Shown piece after piece: positions 21,289 to 31,364 of a stretch of 45,646 bases of DNA. Every line of letters begins with the position of its first letter. Position 1 is the stretch's first letter. The notes beneath the pieces were generated by a model. The model saw nothing but the letters and a program-made list of their open reading frames with translations, had not been told where the DNA came from and ran no database searches. The translations under genes and the position numbers were made by a program. This stretch comes from Cytidiella melzeri (Eukaryota > Basidiomycota > Agaricomycetes > Polyporales > Irpicaceae). The DNA is taken from NCBI GenBank assembly GCA_022592445.1, contig JABYQR010000346.1:1-45646 (forward strand), written 5' to 3'.

Positions 21289-21318
21289 CGATTGACGGAA
21301 TATGGCAGTGAGCGCGAC
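21289..21318. repeat. Isolated 30-bp repeat at the internal terminus
   Basis: These 30 bases are identical to 9055-9084 in the right arm and to the complement of 7292-7321. Sequence on either side is unrelated. It starts exactly where the internal terminus ends, so it probably marks a recombination or insertion junction within KDZ sequence. Confidence 0.8.
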
Positions 21319-21545
21319 GGCGGAAGAACGGCATTAAGGGCAGGTTTGGCAGATTGTTATCTTCGAGAATTTTTACAAGGTCCTCTTTGCGGGTGAGACG
21401 ACTAACACGATTGCTCGCCGATCAGCAGCGATACAGGGGATTATGATACCTCCTTAAGAGCCTGGGACTCCGACACAAACATTTCCCCCCCACCCCTTTC
21501 TCTCTTTTTGGCCCCAACTGTCACCCACGTCCAATTCCTGCAGCA

Positions 21546-23105
21546 ATGAGTGAACTTACCGAGGGGCAGATGAAGGCAGAGAATGAGCTGCTGCAAAGCC
21601 GCAGCTTCTCGTCGTCGTCGTTGGCAGCACTTCTCAGCTTCTGGATGACTTATCGTACAACGACTCGTTTGACCAAGAAGTTCAAAGCACGGTACAGAGC
21701 CGCTACCGTTGCTTTCATGGCCGGTGGTATGTGGGACGACGGTCAACAGGACTGGCCCCATGGTGCCTTTCATCCACATTTCTTTGAGTCGAGGGCTGGC
21801 ACAATTTCGAGTGATGCCCGAAAGGCGAATCGCCGCCGTGTTTTCGAGACCGCACTGGACATGGTAAGACCGTCTGAGCTCTATGTTTCTGCACCATGAC
21901 TGACGGCTTACCATGTAGCTAACAGCTTTGGATCGCGTTTCCGGTGGTGCAACAATCATGCTGCACATTGACGGTAACCAGAAACCTGGTTCCCCGCATG
22001 TCCCCGAAGCGGTGAAAGCTGATGTATACATCACGCCGCACATCAAGCAGGAGAATCCAGATGGCGAGGTTTTTGTGGCACAGGTCGCGCAGGCATTCAT
22101 AGAGTCAATCGCGGTACCATCTATTCAGCGGTGGGAAGGGGCTATGGGTAAGTGACAGCGTCATACTGTGAATATGTGTTGTGACCTACATTACGGTCAG
22201 GAAACCGCCTGAGGTCGTCGCGCACACACCTCCGAGCCCCACCTCATTACAATTACATGGACCCCCCTCCCCTGATTCCTGCGCCGAACACACCTACAAG
22301 CTCCATATATACCATTTGCGGTCGGCCAGTTGGTGCATTAGACGACGCTATAGCGAAACACAACCCGTTCCGTCCTGTCCAGGTATCCAACTCCACTGGC
22401 ACGTCCAACGAAGCATCTCTTCAGAGTATGCTCGAGTCATTGCGAAATGAGCACGCCAAGACACAATCTTTACTGGAGGAAACGAAGGCAAGGGTTGCGG
22501 AGCTTGAGGCCAAACTGATCGAGAAGGACGCCCTCCTGAACGATGCTGTTTGTGGTCTATCAGCCATTCAGGCGAAGGCTGGCCAGCTACAGACTGACCT
22601 CACAAGCCGTTCCACACCGAATGTGAGCGCGCTTCTACACTGCTCAATAGCGACTGACTAGCGAGATTGTCAGACGTCAACTCCTCGTGCAACGCAATCA
22701 AGTACATACGAGCAGCGAGGCAGCAATGCCTCTGCACATTTCTCATCAGCTCATCGTCCACACGGTGCATCAACCTCGTTTGTGCGGACGTCGTCACCTG
22801 CATCCCCATCCCCTGCTCGTCCTGCACAGACTTCAAGCTCCGACCATCTCTCAGCTTCGTTCATTCCAGATTCGCCTAAACTGTTCAGACCTGCGTGTGA
22901 GGCCACAATCAAGCGGTTTGGCATGCTAACTTACGTTCATAATGTTCTCTGGGATTATCATGAGCGGCTGCACCATACGCAGTGGCATTTCCACATGATG
23001 CAGTATCTTGAGCTCGAGAAGGAAGAGGCGGACGCGTTGACTGTTGCAATGCATACAGATCGCGGTTTAGAGTTTGACCCTCGTACTTGTATTAGCTCTC
23101 CGTAA
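21546..23105 (+). CDS. KDZ cargo gene 1, unknown protein with coiled coil
   Basis: Exons 21546-21863, 21919-22147, 22201-22622 and 22674-23105 join in frame to give 466 aa. Introns are 51-55 bp; the last has branch site CTGAC and CAG acceptor. I do not recognise the family. The first ~200 residues look globular (KFKARYRAATVAFMAGGMW, then FVAQVAQAFIESIAVPSIQ). A proline-rich link follows, then a heptad-rich coiled coil (EETKARVAELEAKLIEKD). After a Ser/Pro-rich stretch, the C-terminal ~80 residues are conserved-looking and helical (RFGMLTYVHNVLWDYHERL). No enzymatic motif or signal peptide is seen. It is co-oriented with cargo gene 2, 175 bp apart. Exon 4 ends in a clear TAA. Confidence 0.7.
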
Positions 23106-23280
23106 CCAACGCACAACCTCACCACGTACACGTACCAAATACCTGCATCCGTTCTCTGCAAAGCTGCCCAAAAATGATGAGATCTAGTGAGCCACGTGAC
23201 AAGAGTGAAAGAATACTACGCACTGCTCGTTGAGTCAGCCTCCTGTCCTTCGCATTCTTCCCCAAGTGCGAAAATCTGCA

Positions 23281-25159
23281 ATGGACGAGTTTTCTGCATG
23301 GCCGGCATTTTCCCTCCCGCAAAACCATTCGCCAATGGGTTCGCCGTGGATGTACGAACTCCCACCAGCGACTGCACATCGAGACATTACCCATGGTGGT
23401 CACATTGCTCCCTTTCCCCTTCCCTACGACGAGCACCAGCTTTCCACGGAAGGTATCGAGAGTGTCGCGCCGCCTACTTGGCTCCCACCCAGTCCAAACA
23501 CGTTTGCCGACGTTGAAGACTCCATTGTGTTGCGCAACAGGGGTGGCCCAACACTGGATGCGTCTCGTGTTGATAATAACATCTCCGCTGAGCAAGAGAT
23601 GTTCCCCTCTCTTGCGGTACCAGGAAACGTGCCCGTACCGTCACAAACACCGGAGGATGGCACCGCGGTTGATCGTGGAGCAAGTTCACTTGACACGACA
23701 CCCCATCCTCCAGCGCGACAAAATAGTAGTTTGCACCTACCTCCTGCAAATGACGTGGACGCGTCAAACGGGCCTGACAGACTGCCTCCGAACCTTCAGG
23801 CAAAGCTCAAGGTGAAGGAGCGCCAGGCGCGAAAAGATGCGTTTGACGTCGACCTCGACAATCTTTTCCTGCAGCTGCGTCGAGGGATCAGCGAAATTGC
23901 AGAAAAACATAACAAGAAGGAATCGCACGTTGAGAGTCTGATTTTCAACGGAGGTACTCGGTACCTGAACAACGTCAAGACCAGCGCGTGGAATGCCTGG
24001 TCACATTTCAAGTATCAGGAGCTCAATGCAGGTACGTTACCACGTACCCTCTCATCCAAATGGAGGGTCTTGATGAATGTGATATGTGGCAGACGTACCT
24101 GTTGAAGAGCGCATTCCGCTTGGCACTGTTCAGCGAGACTACGCCCATGAGTACTACAGCTTGACAGGACATGAGAAACAACACTACGCACGTGAGTACG
24201 AGGTGTATCGGGATGAGCGAAAGTCGGCGCCTCGTCCTACTGCACGAGGAAAGATTCAGGACGTGGTTAACACCACCAAAAAGATTGAGCAACTGGTATG
24301 TCACCCTTAAGAGCTGAAAGGTAGTTGAAAGAACTCACACTTCACAGATGATTGGCCTCGATAATCGCGTTGGAATCCAGGGAATGTTCTGCATCGTCCG
24401 AAGCTCAACCGCGTTTGCGATGGACCCGCGCTGGTTCTTCACGTCTACCGAGCTGGAGAAGTATCTAGAGATTGCTGTCCGTAAGTGGGACACACCCAAG
24501 ATTGGAGCTCAGATGGAGGCGTATGCTGTTGCTGGAGGTAGCGTTACAGGTGCGATTCGTGGCCACCAATGATTCTGGCAATGGATTTCTAACGTGTATT
24601 GACACAGGGATGCTGCGAACATCCAAGATGAAGGCAACCTGGCTAAAAACGCGAATCAGAGACAAGGTGTCAGCCCTACTAGGTATGTTTACATACCATG
24701 TTGCGCGCACGATAGCTGTTGAACGAATGTGTAGTCGAGATTACTGGCAAGGAAACTGTGAAGATGAATTATGTCAGCTTTCAAGAAGCAATCGTAGAAC
24801 GATTCCATATTATCCTCGAGGGCTGGCCGCCTGGGATTCCATTTGTTAATCCGAGTGAGCTCAGTGACACCCTTCCGCCTCTGCAATCGATCGACGATGC
24901 CCTTACCAACGGTGCGTGCAAGTTTGTGCGCATCAGTGAGGCACAAGTACAGGCACGTCGTGAGCGGATTGCAGCGGACGTAGCATCAGGAAAGATGGCT
25001 CCCCGTAAGGCTCGTAAGCCGCGTAAGGACGCAGGCGTTGCTCGTGGTTCCCGTAAGGCCGCAGCTAGCAAAGATACGGTTGAAGAGGAGTCGGAGAGCG
25101 AGGACCAAGAGGAGGAAGGGCGTGAGGGTCGCTCTCGCAAGCGTCAGAGAAAGACATAG
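23281..25159 (+). CDS. KDZ cargo gene 2, HMG-box-like nuclear protein
   Basis: Exons 23281-24031, 24093-24295, 24348-24537, 24608-24682 and 24735-25159 join in frame to give 547 aa. The start is the first ATG of the open frame. The N-terminal ~190 residues are Pro/Ser-rich and disordered. A basic helical segment (KVKERQARKDAF) precedes SAWNAWSHFKYQELNA and YYSLTGHEKQHYAREYEVY. The spacing of Trp, Phe, Leu-x-x-x-Glu-Lys and Tyr resembles an HMG box. A globular part follows (IGLDNRVGIQGMFCIV, then VERFHIILEGWPPGIPF). The C-terminus is strongly basic (PRKARKPRKD, SRKRQRKT), then acidic, then basic, fitting AT-hook or nuclear localisation signals. DNA binding in the nucleus is inferred; the exact role in the transposon is unknown. 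Confidence 0.7.
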
Positions 25160-25437
25160 GCCCTTGGGTACCGTATACTGTGTGTAGGTGGTGAAGTCGT
25201 CGTCGTCGTCGTTGTCGTGTGGTCACTGTCACGTTGTCGCTATTGTTGAATCAGAGTTGAATAGCGAAGTTCTCCCATCAACTCCCACGATGTGTTGACA
25301 AACAATTACTTTATTGGTAAGACGGGTACACGTAAATAATACAACACATAGACCGTTAACTGCATACTAGGCCATTAAGGTGGTGCGCGCATGTCTATTA
25401 ATAAGGGAAGTTGCGCGGAAGGGCTTCTTAATGGGGA
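25160..25437. other. Noncoding region between cargo gene 2 and right terminus
   Basis: Holds a short GTC microsatellite (about 25196-25216) and AT-rich sequence, presumably the 3' untranslated region of cargo gene 2. No gene is seen. Confidence 0.6.
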
Positions 25438-25965
25438 GAAAGAGGCGGGGGCGGGGCGTGGACTAAGCCAACGCACAATGGAAGGGCGGGAAAAGTCCTC
25501 GGGGGCTCAGACTTGCCTTATCAGGAGGGCGGAGGGCGGGGACTCAGCCCAGGCGCGGTGAGAGGGCGGGGAAAGTCTTCGGGCGCTCGGACTTGCCTTA
25601 TCAGGAGGGCGGAGCGCGGGGACCCAGCCCAGGCACGCTGAAAGGGCGGGGAAAGTCTTCGGGCGCTCGGACTTGCCTTATCAGGAGGGCGGAGCGCGGG
25701 GACTCAGCCCAGGCGCGCTGAGAGGGCGGGGAAAGTCCTCGGGGGCTCGGACTTTCCTTATCAGGAGGGCGGAGGGCGGGGACTCAGCCCAGGCACGGTG
25801 GCGAAGGGAGCAAATAAAATATAGCGTGGGATCTACAAAATCTAGCGTAATTCTACGAGGGTTTATAGACGGGTGAGCGAAATCCAACGATCTGACTCAG
25901 ATAAGGACCGGCGCTGGGGCGTTTGATGCCCTCTCATATGGCTGTGATTGCGGGACGGATAGGTG
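25438..25965. repeat. Right terminal inverted repeat with 80-bp subterminal repeats
   Basis: Units start at 25518, 25598, 25678 and 25758, exactly 80 bp apart, with a degenerate fifth unit before them (about 25438-25517). The unique terminus follows, identical to 2806-2980 inverted, ending GGATAGGTG at 25965. Units carry the GGAAAGTCC/GGACTTTCC hairpin in more or less exact form. Confidence 0.88.
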
Positions 25966-25973
25966 CGATATTC
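25966..25973. other. Target-site duplication, right copy (KDZ insertion)
   Basis: CGATATTC, the partner of 2799-2806. The next bases continue copia gag on the minus strand (RILRTEY). Confidence 0.85.
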
Positions 25974-26381
25974 AGTCCGAAGAATTCTCCACGCTTCTCT
26001 CGCAGTTCTAGTACGTCCAATCAAATGAATCTTCGCGCGAGGAATCGCTTCGAGTAGTAGCGCGATTGTATTCATGTTCGCGTCGTACCATGGCTCGGCC
26101 TCCTTCACCGCTTCTTCCACTGCATCCTCGTTCCCCCTTCTAATCCCTCTAATGATTTCTCCTGTCTCTGGATGTTCCACTTCTTCCTCGTATGTCTTTC
26201 GAAGCTTAGGTACGTTGGGCGGAATGGATTCGGTTCCCTCAATATATTTCCAGAGGTGCATCGCCCTTAATTTCGCTTCGACTTGCATGATCCAAGTTCC
26301 GTATGAGTTGACGTTGCCATCATCTTCGAGCTTAGGAAGCTTGCCCTTAGATGTATCGGTATTGGATAGATTCGACATGTC
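25974..26381 (-). pseudogene. Ty1/copia gag, N-terminal part
   Basis: Starts at the ATG encoding MSNLSNTDTSKGKLPKLEDD (26381) and runs 136 residues to the KDZ insertion point. It has the typical copia gag opening: WIMQVEAKLRAMHLWKYIEG, DANMNTIALLLEAI and AREAWRILRTEYR. The continuation is at 2805-1484. The longer open frame up to 26606 runs through the leader and LTR and is not coding. In the unsplit element this would be the capsid protein. Confidence 0.88.
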
Positions 26382-26469
26382 GATGTATTGGCTGATAGGG
26401 GCGAGCGATGAATAGAATGATAGCGGAGATACTGGAGATTTCTGAAAGTCTGATGCTATTATGCGCAGA

Positions 26470-26483
26470 CGGGGCTCATAACC
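26470..26483 (-). promoter_or_regulatory. Copia primer-binding site (initiator tRNA-Met half)
   Basis: Read on the minus strand, GGTTATGAGCCCC follows the 5' LTR directly. Its complement GGGGCTCATAACC includes the CAU anticodon and loop of initiator tRNA-Met as I know it from yeast. Copia of Drosophila and Ty5 of yeast are primed the same way, by a cleaved half of this tRNA rather than its 3' end. Confidence 0.7.
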
Positions 26484-26721
26484 TGTCAAACAGAGGGTCT
26501 GGCACAGGGTAAGCAAGAGATAATATATTACAACGCATACGGCGTACCTGGCACAGGGTAAGCAAGAGATGCTGAACCCCTGTGCCTTTCGAGTCAATTT
26601 ATACAAAATGTTCGATCAGCGGGAATCCGTGTATAGTAACCCGACCGTCTCTCTGCGCTGATGCGCCTCCCGTTCCCGTATCCGTCTCACTTCGTACCTC
26701 CGCGCGTGTCACCAATTGACA
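26484..26721 (-). repeat. 5' LTR of the copia element
   Basis: 238 bp with inverted ends TGTCAA and TTGACA. It contains a 25-30 bp direct repeat (CTGGCACAGGGTAAGCAAGA) near 26499 and 26549. Its left neighbour is the primer-binding site and gag leader. Its right neighbour is host DNA that is continuous in the second copy of the duplicated block. The 3' LTR lies beyond the left edge of the window. Confidence 0.85.
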
Positions 26722-26726
26722 GCCTG
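26722..26726. other. Copia target-site duplication (one visible copy)
   Basis: GCCTG abuts the LTR. In duplication copy 2 the same site reads GAATTGCCTGTGTCTGAG without an element (37411-37428). That marks the insertion point and predicts GCCTG at the unseen far end. Confidence 0.65.
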
Positions 26727-28298
26727 TGTCTGAGATATTTGCGACTTCGGCAGCAGAGCGTGTATCCCGCATCTACCTTCAGACGTTGTGGCTTCCAGAG
26801 GTGTGTCGAGCGTATTGCATTCAGATACCATACTTAGACACTTCACACAGTCTATCATGCCATTGGATCGTCTTATACCAGCACTACTCTTGGTAGCAGC
26901 CATGCCGATTTTCGGACCGTCCTCTTCTCGCTCCCAAGCCTACGAGCTCTTCGAGCTGGTGAAACCTCATCTCCTAACTCCGCGTCTCGTCACAGCAAAA
27001 TACCAGAAACGTATTTCCGCCCTAGTAGATGAGGCAGAACACGGCGAAGCCGGTCCCGATGACGAGCTCATGTGGTATGTTCTGAGGTATGAGAAAGGCA
27101 TACACGAGGATGAGGACATGTCCGAGGAGCAACAGGCAGCGGCGTACGATAGCTGGAAGAAGACTTGGTTAAGTCGCATGGAACAGCGGGAGTGAGTGCT
27201 AGCAACATAGCAAACTCTTGATTCTCATCCAAAGCTACAGGATCACGATACAGCTGCCTCTCTACCTCCTGCTCCTTACCCTGCCTGACATCCCACGAGA
27301 CGAGCCCGAATCACGGTCGACGGAAGTCATGGTACCAAGTCCATCGCCGTGTAAGCGTGTGCGAGCGTCATTTCCTACCAAAGGATCACTTTCTGCTTCG
27401 ATCCTCGAGCAGCATCCCGAACTTCTGATGGACAGGCTAGCCATGTGGCAGCTCATGAGCTCCGTTGACATAAACGCTGGAGGGGACGTTACCGTGCGAC
27501 ACACTCATCGACTACAAACCGCATACAAAGGAAGACATAGAACTGTCGACGATCGCGATTGGATGCAAATCTTGTGCGAGGATATAGTCGAAACACTTTG
27601 ACGAGGACGAAGACTCGCTCGATTTGCAAGATACTTCTCCGGTGTCCCCACACTCGACTCTGAACCGACACAAGAAGAGTGGTTCACGGGCCGAGACGAG
27701 GCATAGGCAGAAACACGACATGTCCATGACGAGGTCTTTGAAAGACACGCTCGAGGAGGAACGTGTTCGAGAGCGTTCAAGGTCTTTGAGCATCGGACCG
27801 AACACCATGCAAAAGCGTGCGCTGGCATGAGAGGTCGGCATGTCAACTGCCTTCAAGGGGAAGCACAAAAAACTGCAAGAGCAATCGGGTAGACGTCCTG
27901 CAGTCGGCAAGTCCAAGAGTACCGCGGACGCTGGAGTGCCTAAGGGCAAAAGCAAAAATAGTACCGGCACGACTCTGGTGGCGGCCACCCCTGTGAAATC
28001 CAAATTGAAGGCAGGACGATCTTTTGCGTCAGTCTGCGGGGAAGGAAAGGATAAGTTACCGACTATAGTTGACGACTCCGGTGTCATGAGCAATAGTACT
28101 GGCCGTCGTGCTGTGGAGGGCGGAGATGACAACGATGAGTGGATGTTGCAAAGCTCTCCGGATGTTTTGCTTTTGAACAACGAGGATCGGAGTACCTCTC
28201 CTGGAGAGCCGAATGAGGGCGCGAAGGGATGGTCATTATTTGGGAGCAGTCGGATGTTGGTCGAGGCTACACCGACCAAGAAACGTAGAAGATGGTGA
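26722..28298 (+). pseudogene. Sld3-like replication initiation factor, decayed copy 1
   Basis: Readable exons are 26722-26800, 26851-27191 and 27235 onward, separated by 50- and 43-bp introns. Segments such as LQTLWLPE/SIMPLDRLIPALL, KKTWLSRMEQRDYRI, QLPLYLLLLTLPD, DRDWMQILCEDIVETL and a C-terminal MLVEATPTKKRRRW fit the order I associate with fungal Sld3, which loads Cdc45 at replication origins. The copy lacks its 5' end because of the copia insertion. It has a frameshift near 27598 (VETL then FDEDEDS) and an in-frame TGA at 27828-27830, probably from CGA. The product assignment is from memory of the family. The decay is certain. Confidence 0.5.
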
Positions 28299-29310
28299 GA
28301 ACGACATCATCACCATCTGCGATTGTGCAACCGTACAAGATGTCTGCGACCCGTAAGTTTGTCAGTGCTCTTCACTTTGTAAAGTAGAAATTAATCGTCT
28401 GACTCACATACTAGAGTGTGGGATACCTCCCGTATCTGTAATATTTTTTCCACTTGTACCGAGATAACACTTTCGAGGTCCACCGCTGCTGTTACGAAAG
28501 GAAATCAACTTAAATCTTACTGGCCTGGCTGACAATCCTAGCCCCAGCTACCACCGTATGTCGTCAATAATACACTATGCATCTCACGCAAATCATCAGA
28601 CCTCGAGACTCTACTTCCTGCTCATTCTTCCGACGTCCGTGCCCCTCACTGTAAAACAATATCGCAACGAACGATGCTCACCGCCATATCTCACCGTTCA
28701 CCTGCAAAGTCAGCTGCTTACTGATATGTATTTTCAGAACTCGTGGCATCCGTCCTATGTACTTAGGCCATGAGAACGGATCCAAATCACGCTCTCGAAA
28801 GATGCGAAGCACAGTCACTCGCCACGACCGCTCAAGCACTCGAGATTGCCGCAGACTCGCAACGGCACAGTCAAGCCCCCACCACCAGAATGCGCAGCTC
28901 CTCTGCTTGCATTTCAACAGGGAATTACGTGATGTATCTACCCCGGTCCCCCCGGTTCAAGGTGATAGACGAGTGGTTGCTGCCAGTGGCTATCCTCGGC
29001 GTGACTGCATAACTCGTGGCTTCTCCATTCAACCTTCCCTCAACGTCCAATCCAGAAGAGGCACGGCGAATTTGAATGACAATATTACACGGTCTGCTTC
29101 TTGTTGTCTGATCGGTGTCGGCTATGCAAAGTGGTACTGGCTAGTACTCCCACACGATAACACACATACTCGACTGGCGAGTTGCTCGTACCACAATAGG
29201 CAGGCATCTGGGACAAGAACATCGTTATACACGGCGAGATAGATACCGCAGAGACCACCCGTTGCTCGTCGTCGCATGCGGCGAAACTTGATTTTGGTGT
29301 TTACACCCGG
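28299..29310. other. Intergenic part of duplication copy 1
   Basis: Contains weak open frames (for example 28770-29012, 80 codons) that are only partly kept in copy 2 (38664-38897) with a different C-terminus. They are not supported as genes. About 700 bp of this stretch is missing from copy 2. Confidence 0.5.
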
Positions 29311-29841
29311 TCATTGTAAGTACAAAATCCCCAATGCAATACCCTTCTTCCTATCGACTTCTGTGTTCGGTTGGTAGCAACGAGTACACAGCGACGGACA
29401 TATGTCGGTATCCCGACCTCTCCTCAAGCGCAGATCCTCTTCAGGACGCAAGTTCTGCCAGCGCCACGCCATGACGGACCTAATTTCATCAGCTCTTACA
29501 TCTGCGGCTCGTTCGCTACGTGCTTGAGCCTCTTTCTTCGGCAGAGGTAGGGGGTCATCAACAAATTCACGCATCAATTTTTCCCGCTCTGCCGCTCACT
29601 CGTCCGTCTCTAAAAGCCTTGGCAAAACTGTTTCTCGACGTGCAACATCCACGGCCATTGTGCTAGCGTCGTACATCACTGGTGCCTTCGTTAACCATTG
29701 TGTCCGAGTCGTAATCATCCATTCTGTTACATACGAGATCTCATTCATAATTACTACTGCAAATGGGGCGCTCACCTCACTTGAGTGATCAAAAGTCAAA
29801 GGGTGAACCATCGACAATCTGAATCCCCAGCACTCACGCAT
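29311..29841 (-). pseudogene. Unrecognised gene remnant, copy 1
   Basis: One minus-strand frame encodes segments on either side of a TGA at 29596-29598. Upstream is ARRETVLPRLLETDE. Downstream is AAEREKLMREFVDD, then EIRSVMAWRWQNLRPEEDL and ICPSLCTRCYQ. The frame resumes without a shift, so a CGA-to-TGA change is likely. The same stop occurs in copy 2. I do not recognise the protein. Arg/Glu-rich helices and a Cys-x2-Cys pair are all that stands out. Its 5' limit is uncertain and it abuts the histone deacetylase stop codon. Confidence 0.5.
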
Positions 29842-31364
29842 TCAACTCTGAACTACAGCTTACAACTTCATCGTTGCCTAGTACTCTCCAGATGATGTCA
29901 GCTATTTCTGCAAACCTAGTCTCGACTTCCGAGAGATATGCGTCGGTGTTCAGATCTTGCGAGTGTCCAGGAGGAACGTCAAGTGTAAAGGACGGAGCAT
30001 ACAGCGGAAACGCAGGGTGATCTGGTATGTCAGCCGTCATAGGCAGCGGTTTCCGAAGCTATAAGACAGATGCATCAGAGATCTCGTCCAATGACGAGCA
30101 TGGGGACCATGACGCACAGCGAGAGATGTCAGGTGCGTCCATGCGCGGGCGGCGTTCGGATGATTATACCCACCTACGCACCGGTAAAGATCTATGGGGC
30201 AGGTCACATTTGTACTAGCTCACCTCCGCCCACCAACAATGTCTTGCATTGCCAAACGTGTAATATCCTGCTGAGGCACCAAGAAAGACTTCCTTCGGAC
30301 GAGCCTAAAGACCAATTCCAAACGGCGTACGGATCTCCAGCAAGGCCGTCAACACCGCACTGCACAACCACGTAATCTGGCCGGAATGCGTTCTTGATTG
30401 ACTCAACTGATTCCCATATCCTAGCAAACGTCGCATCGGAAGCTCCACGTGCCAACGGCAAAGAGAGGGTGAAAGGATCGAACGAGTGAAGAGAACAGTC
30501 GGACAGCGACGAGAGCTGTGACACGGGGAAGAAACCTAGAGATGTGTGGTGAATTGAGAGCGTCAGCACCTGAGGCTCGTTGCTTGCGCCACCAGGCGAG
30601 TAGAAAGCCTGGGAAACGCCGTCTGAGAAGTGAAGGTCAAGATCCAGGTACATGACGCGAGCCTTGCGAGGCCCAGCTTCAGCATCGATGATACGGTCCT
30701 TCTTGAGTAATAGTATGGCGAGAACGCAGTCTGCGACGTAGCAGAATCCCGACGCCTTCGATTTTCTGCGCGTGATGCCTGTGCGACAACGGTGACTTCG
30801 TATGCAAGTTCCGAGAGGATCGTCGTAGCGCGAACATTTACCTTCCGCCATCCCAGCAAATTGCGATGTCCACTTCATCTTTCACGAGTGCATTTGCGGC
30901 TGGATAAATGATTAGTTGTGTAATCGAATGGGGTTCAAATGTGAGATGAACCAGCCATAGTTGCACCTCCGACTAATCGAACGTAATGAGGAAGGCTTGC
31001 GAAAGCCGGGCAATCCTGAAGCACCACGCATGAGCACGAGTCGAATAAAGATGTTAGACGTATGCAGCACCTCTTCAATACCATACTCCGCATAAAGGTC
31101 ATTCGAAGAGCCGCTACTATTGGCGGACGACGATCGCGAAAAATTCTGCGCGTTAAGGACGAACTCGATATATCGGCGAGTATGATAAGTCGTCAGGTCC
31201 TCTGGTGTGGCAGGAGTAGGGCAAATGATGCGAACAAATGCCTCAGAGCTCCACGGGTTCACAAGGTTCAGCAACCCGTACTGCTTGACGAGCGAATGGA
31301 CAAGTAGAGAGCGATTTATGTTCGACGGTAGCAGAGACGATATCTGGGTAGGGAACGGATGCGT
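29834..31364 (-). pseudogene. Hos1-like class I histone deacetylase, decayed copy 1
   Basis: Exons are joined by introns at 31016-31070, 30900-30951, 30779-30841 and two more near 30225-30175 and 30125-30065. Landmarks in order: TTYHTRRYIEFVL, CWDGGR then the HH active-site pair, SGFCYVADCV, YLDLDLHFSDGVSQAF with metal ligands, SIHHTS, QCGVDGLAGDP, LLVGGGGY split by an intron, and DHPAFPLYAPSFTLDV. These fit the fungal Hos1 branch. An extra A in the run at 30762-30765 shifts the frame just after HHAQK. The start codon is ACG at 31364, where copy 2 has ATG. It would remove acetyl groups from nuclear proteins if intact. Confidence 0.78.

Larger units (their letters stand above)
2807..25965. mobile_element. 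KDZ-superfamily DNA transposon, palindromic composite with cargo genes
   Basis: A 23.2 kb insert in the copia gag gene. It has inverted termini (ACCTATCCGTCCCGC at the left, its complement at 25965), long subterminal repeats, and a matching 7-8 bp target duplication. It contains an intact KDZ (Kyakuja-Dileera-Zisupton) transposase gene, a mirrored copy of that gene broken by a gypsy element, an internal third terminus at 21288, and two intron-containing cargo genes. Without the gypsy insert it is about 15.4 kb. The matching outer target duplication suggests the outer ends were used for insertion. It cannot show whether the palindrome existed before or formed after insertion. No TET/JBP dioxygenase gene, which some fungal KDZ elements carry, was seen. 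Confidence 0.85.

Noticed and set aside
21441..22100. 219-codon minus-strand open frame
   Set aside because: It is antisense to cargo gene 1, whose spliced exons have good splice sites and continuous coding. The antisense frame has no recognisable domain.
25974..26606. 247-codon frame taken as the full copia gag start
   Set aside because: The extra N-terminal 75 residues lie in the LTR and leader. The gag start fits the ATG at 26381.
28770..29012. 80-codon frame in duplication copy 1
   Set aside because: Copy 2 keeps only the first two thirds and then diverges in frame, and no family is recognised.
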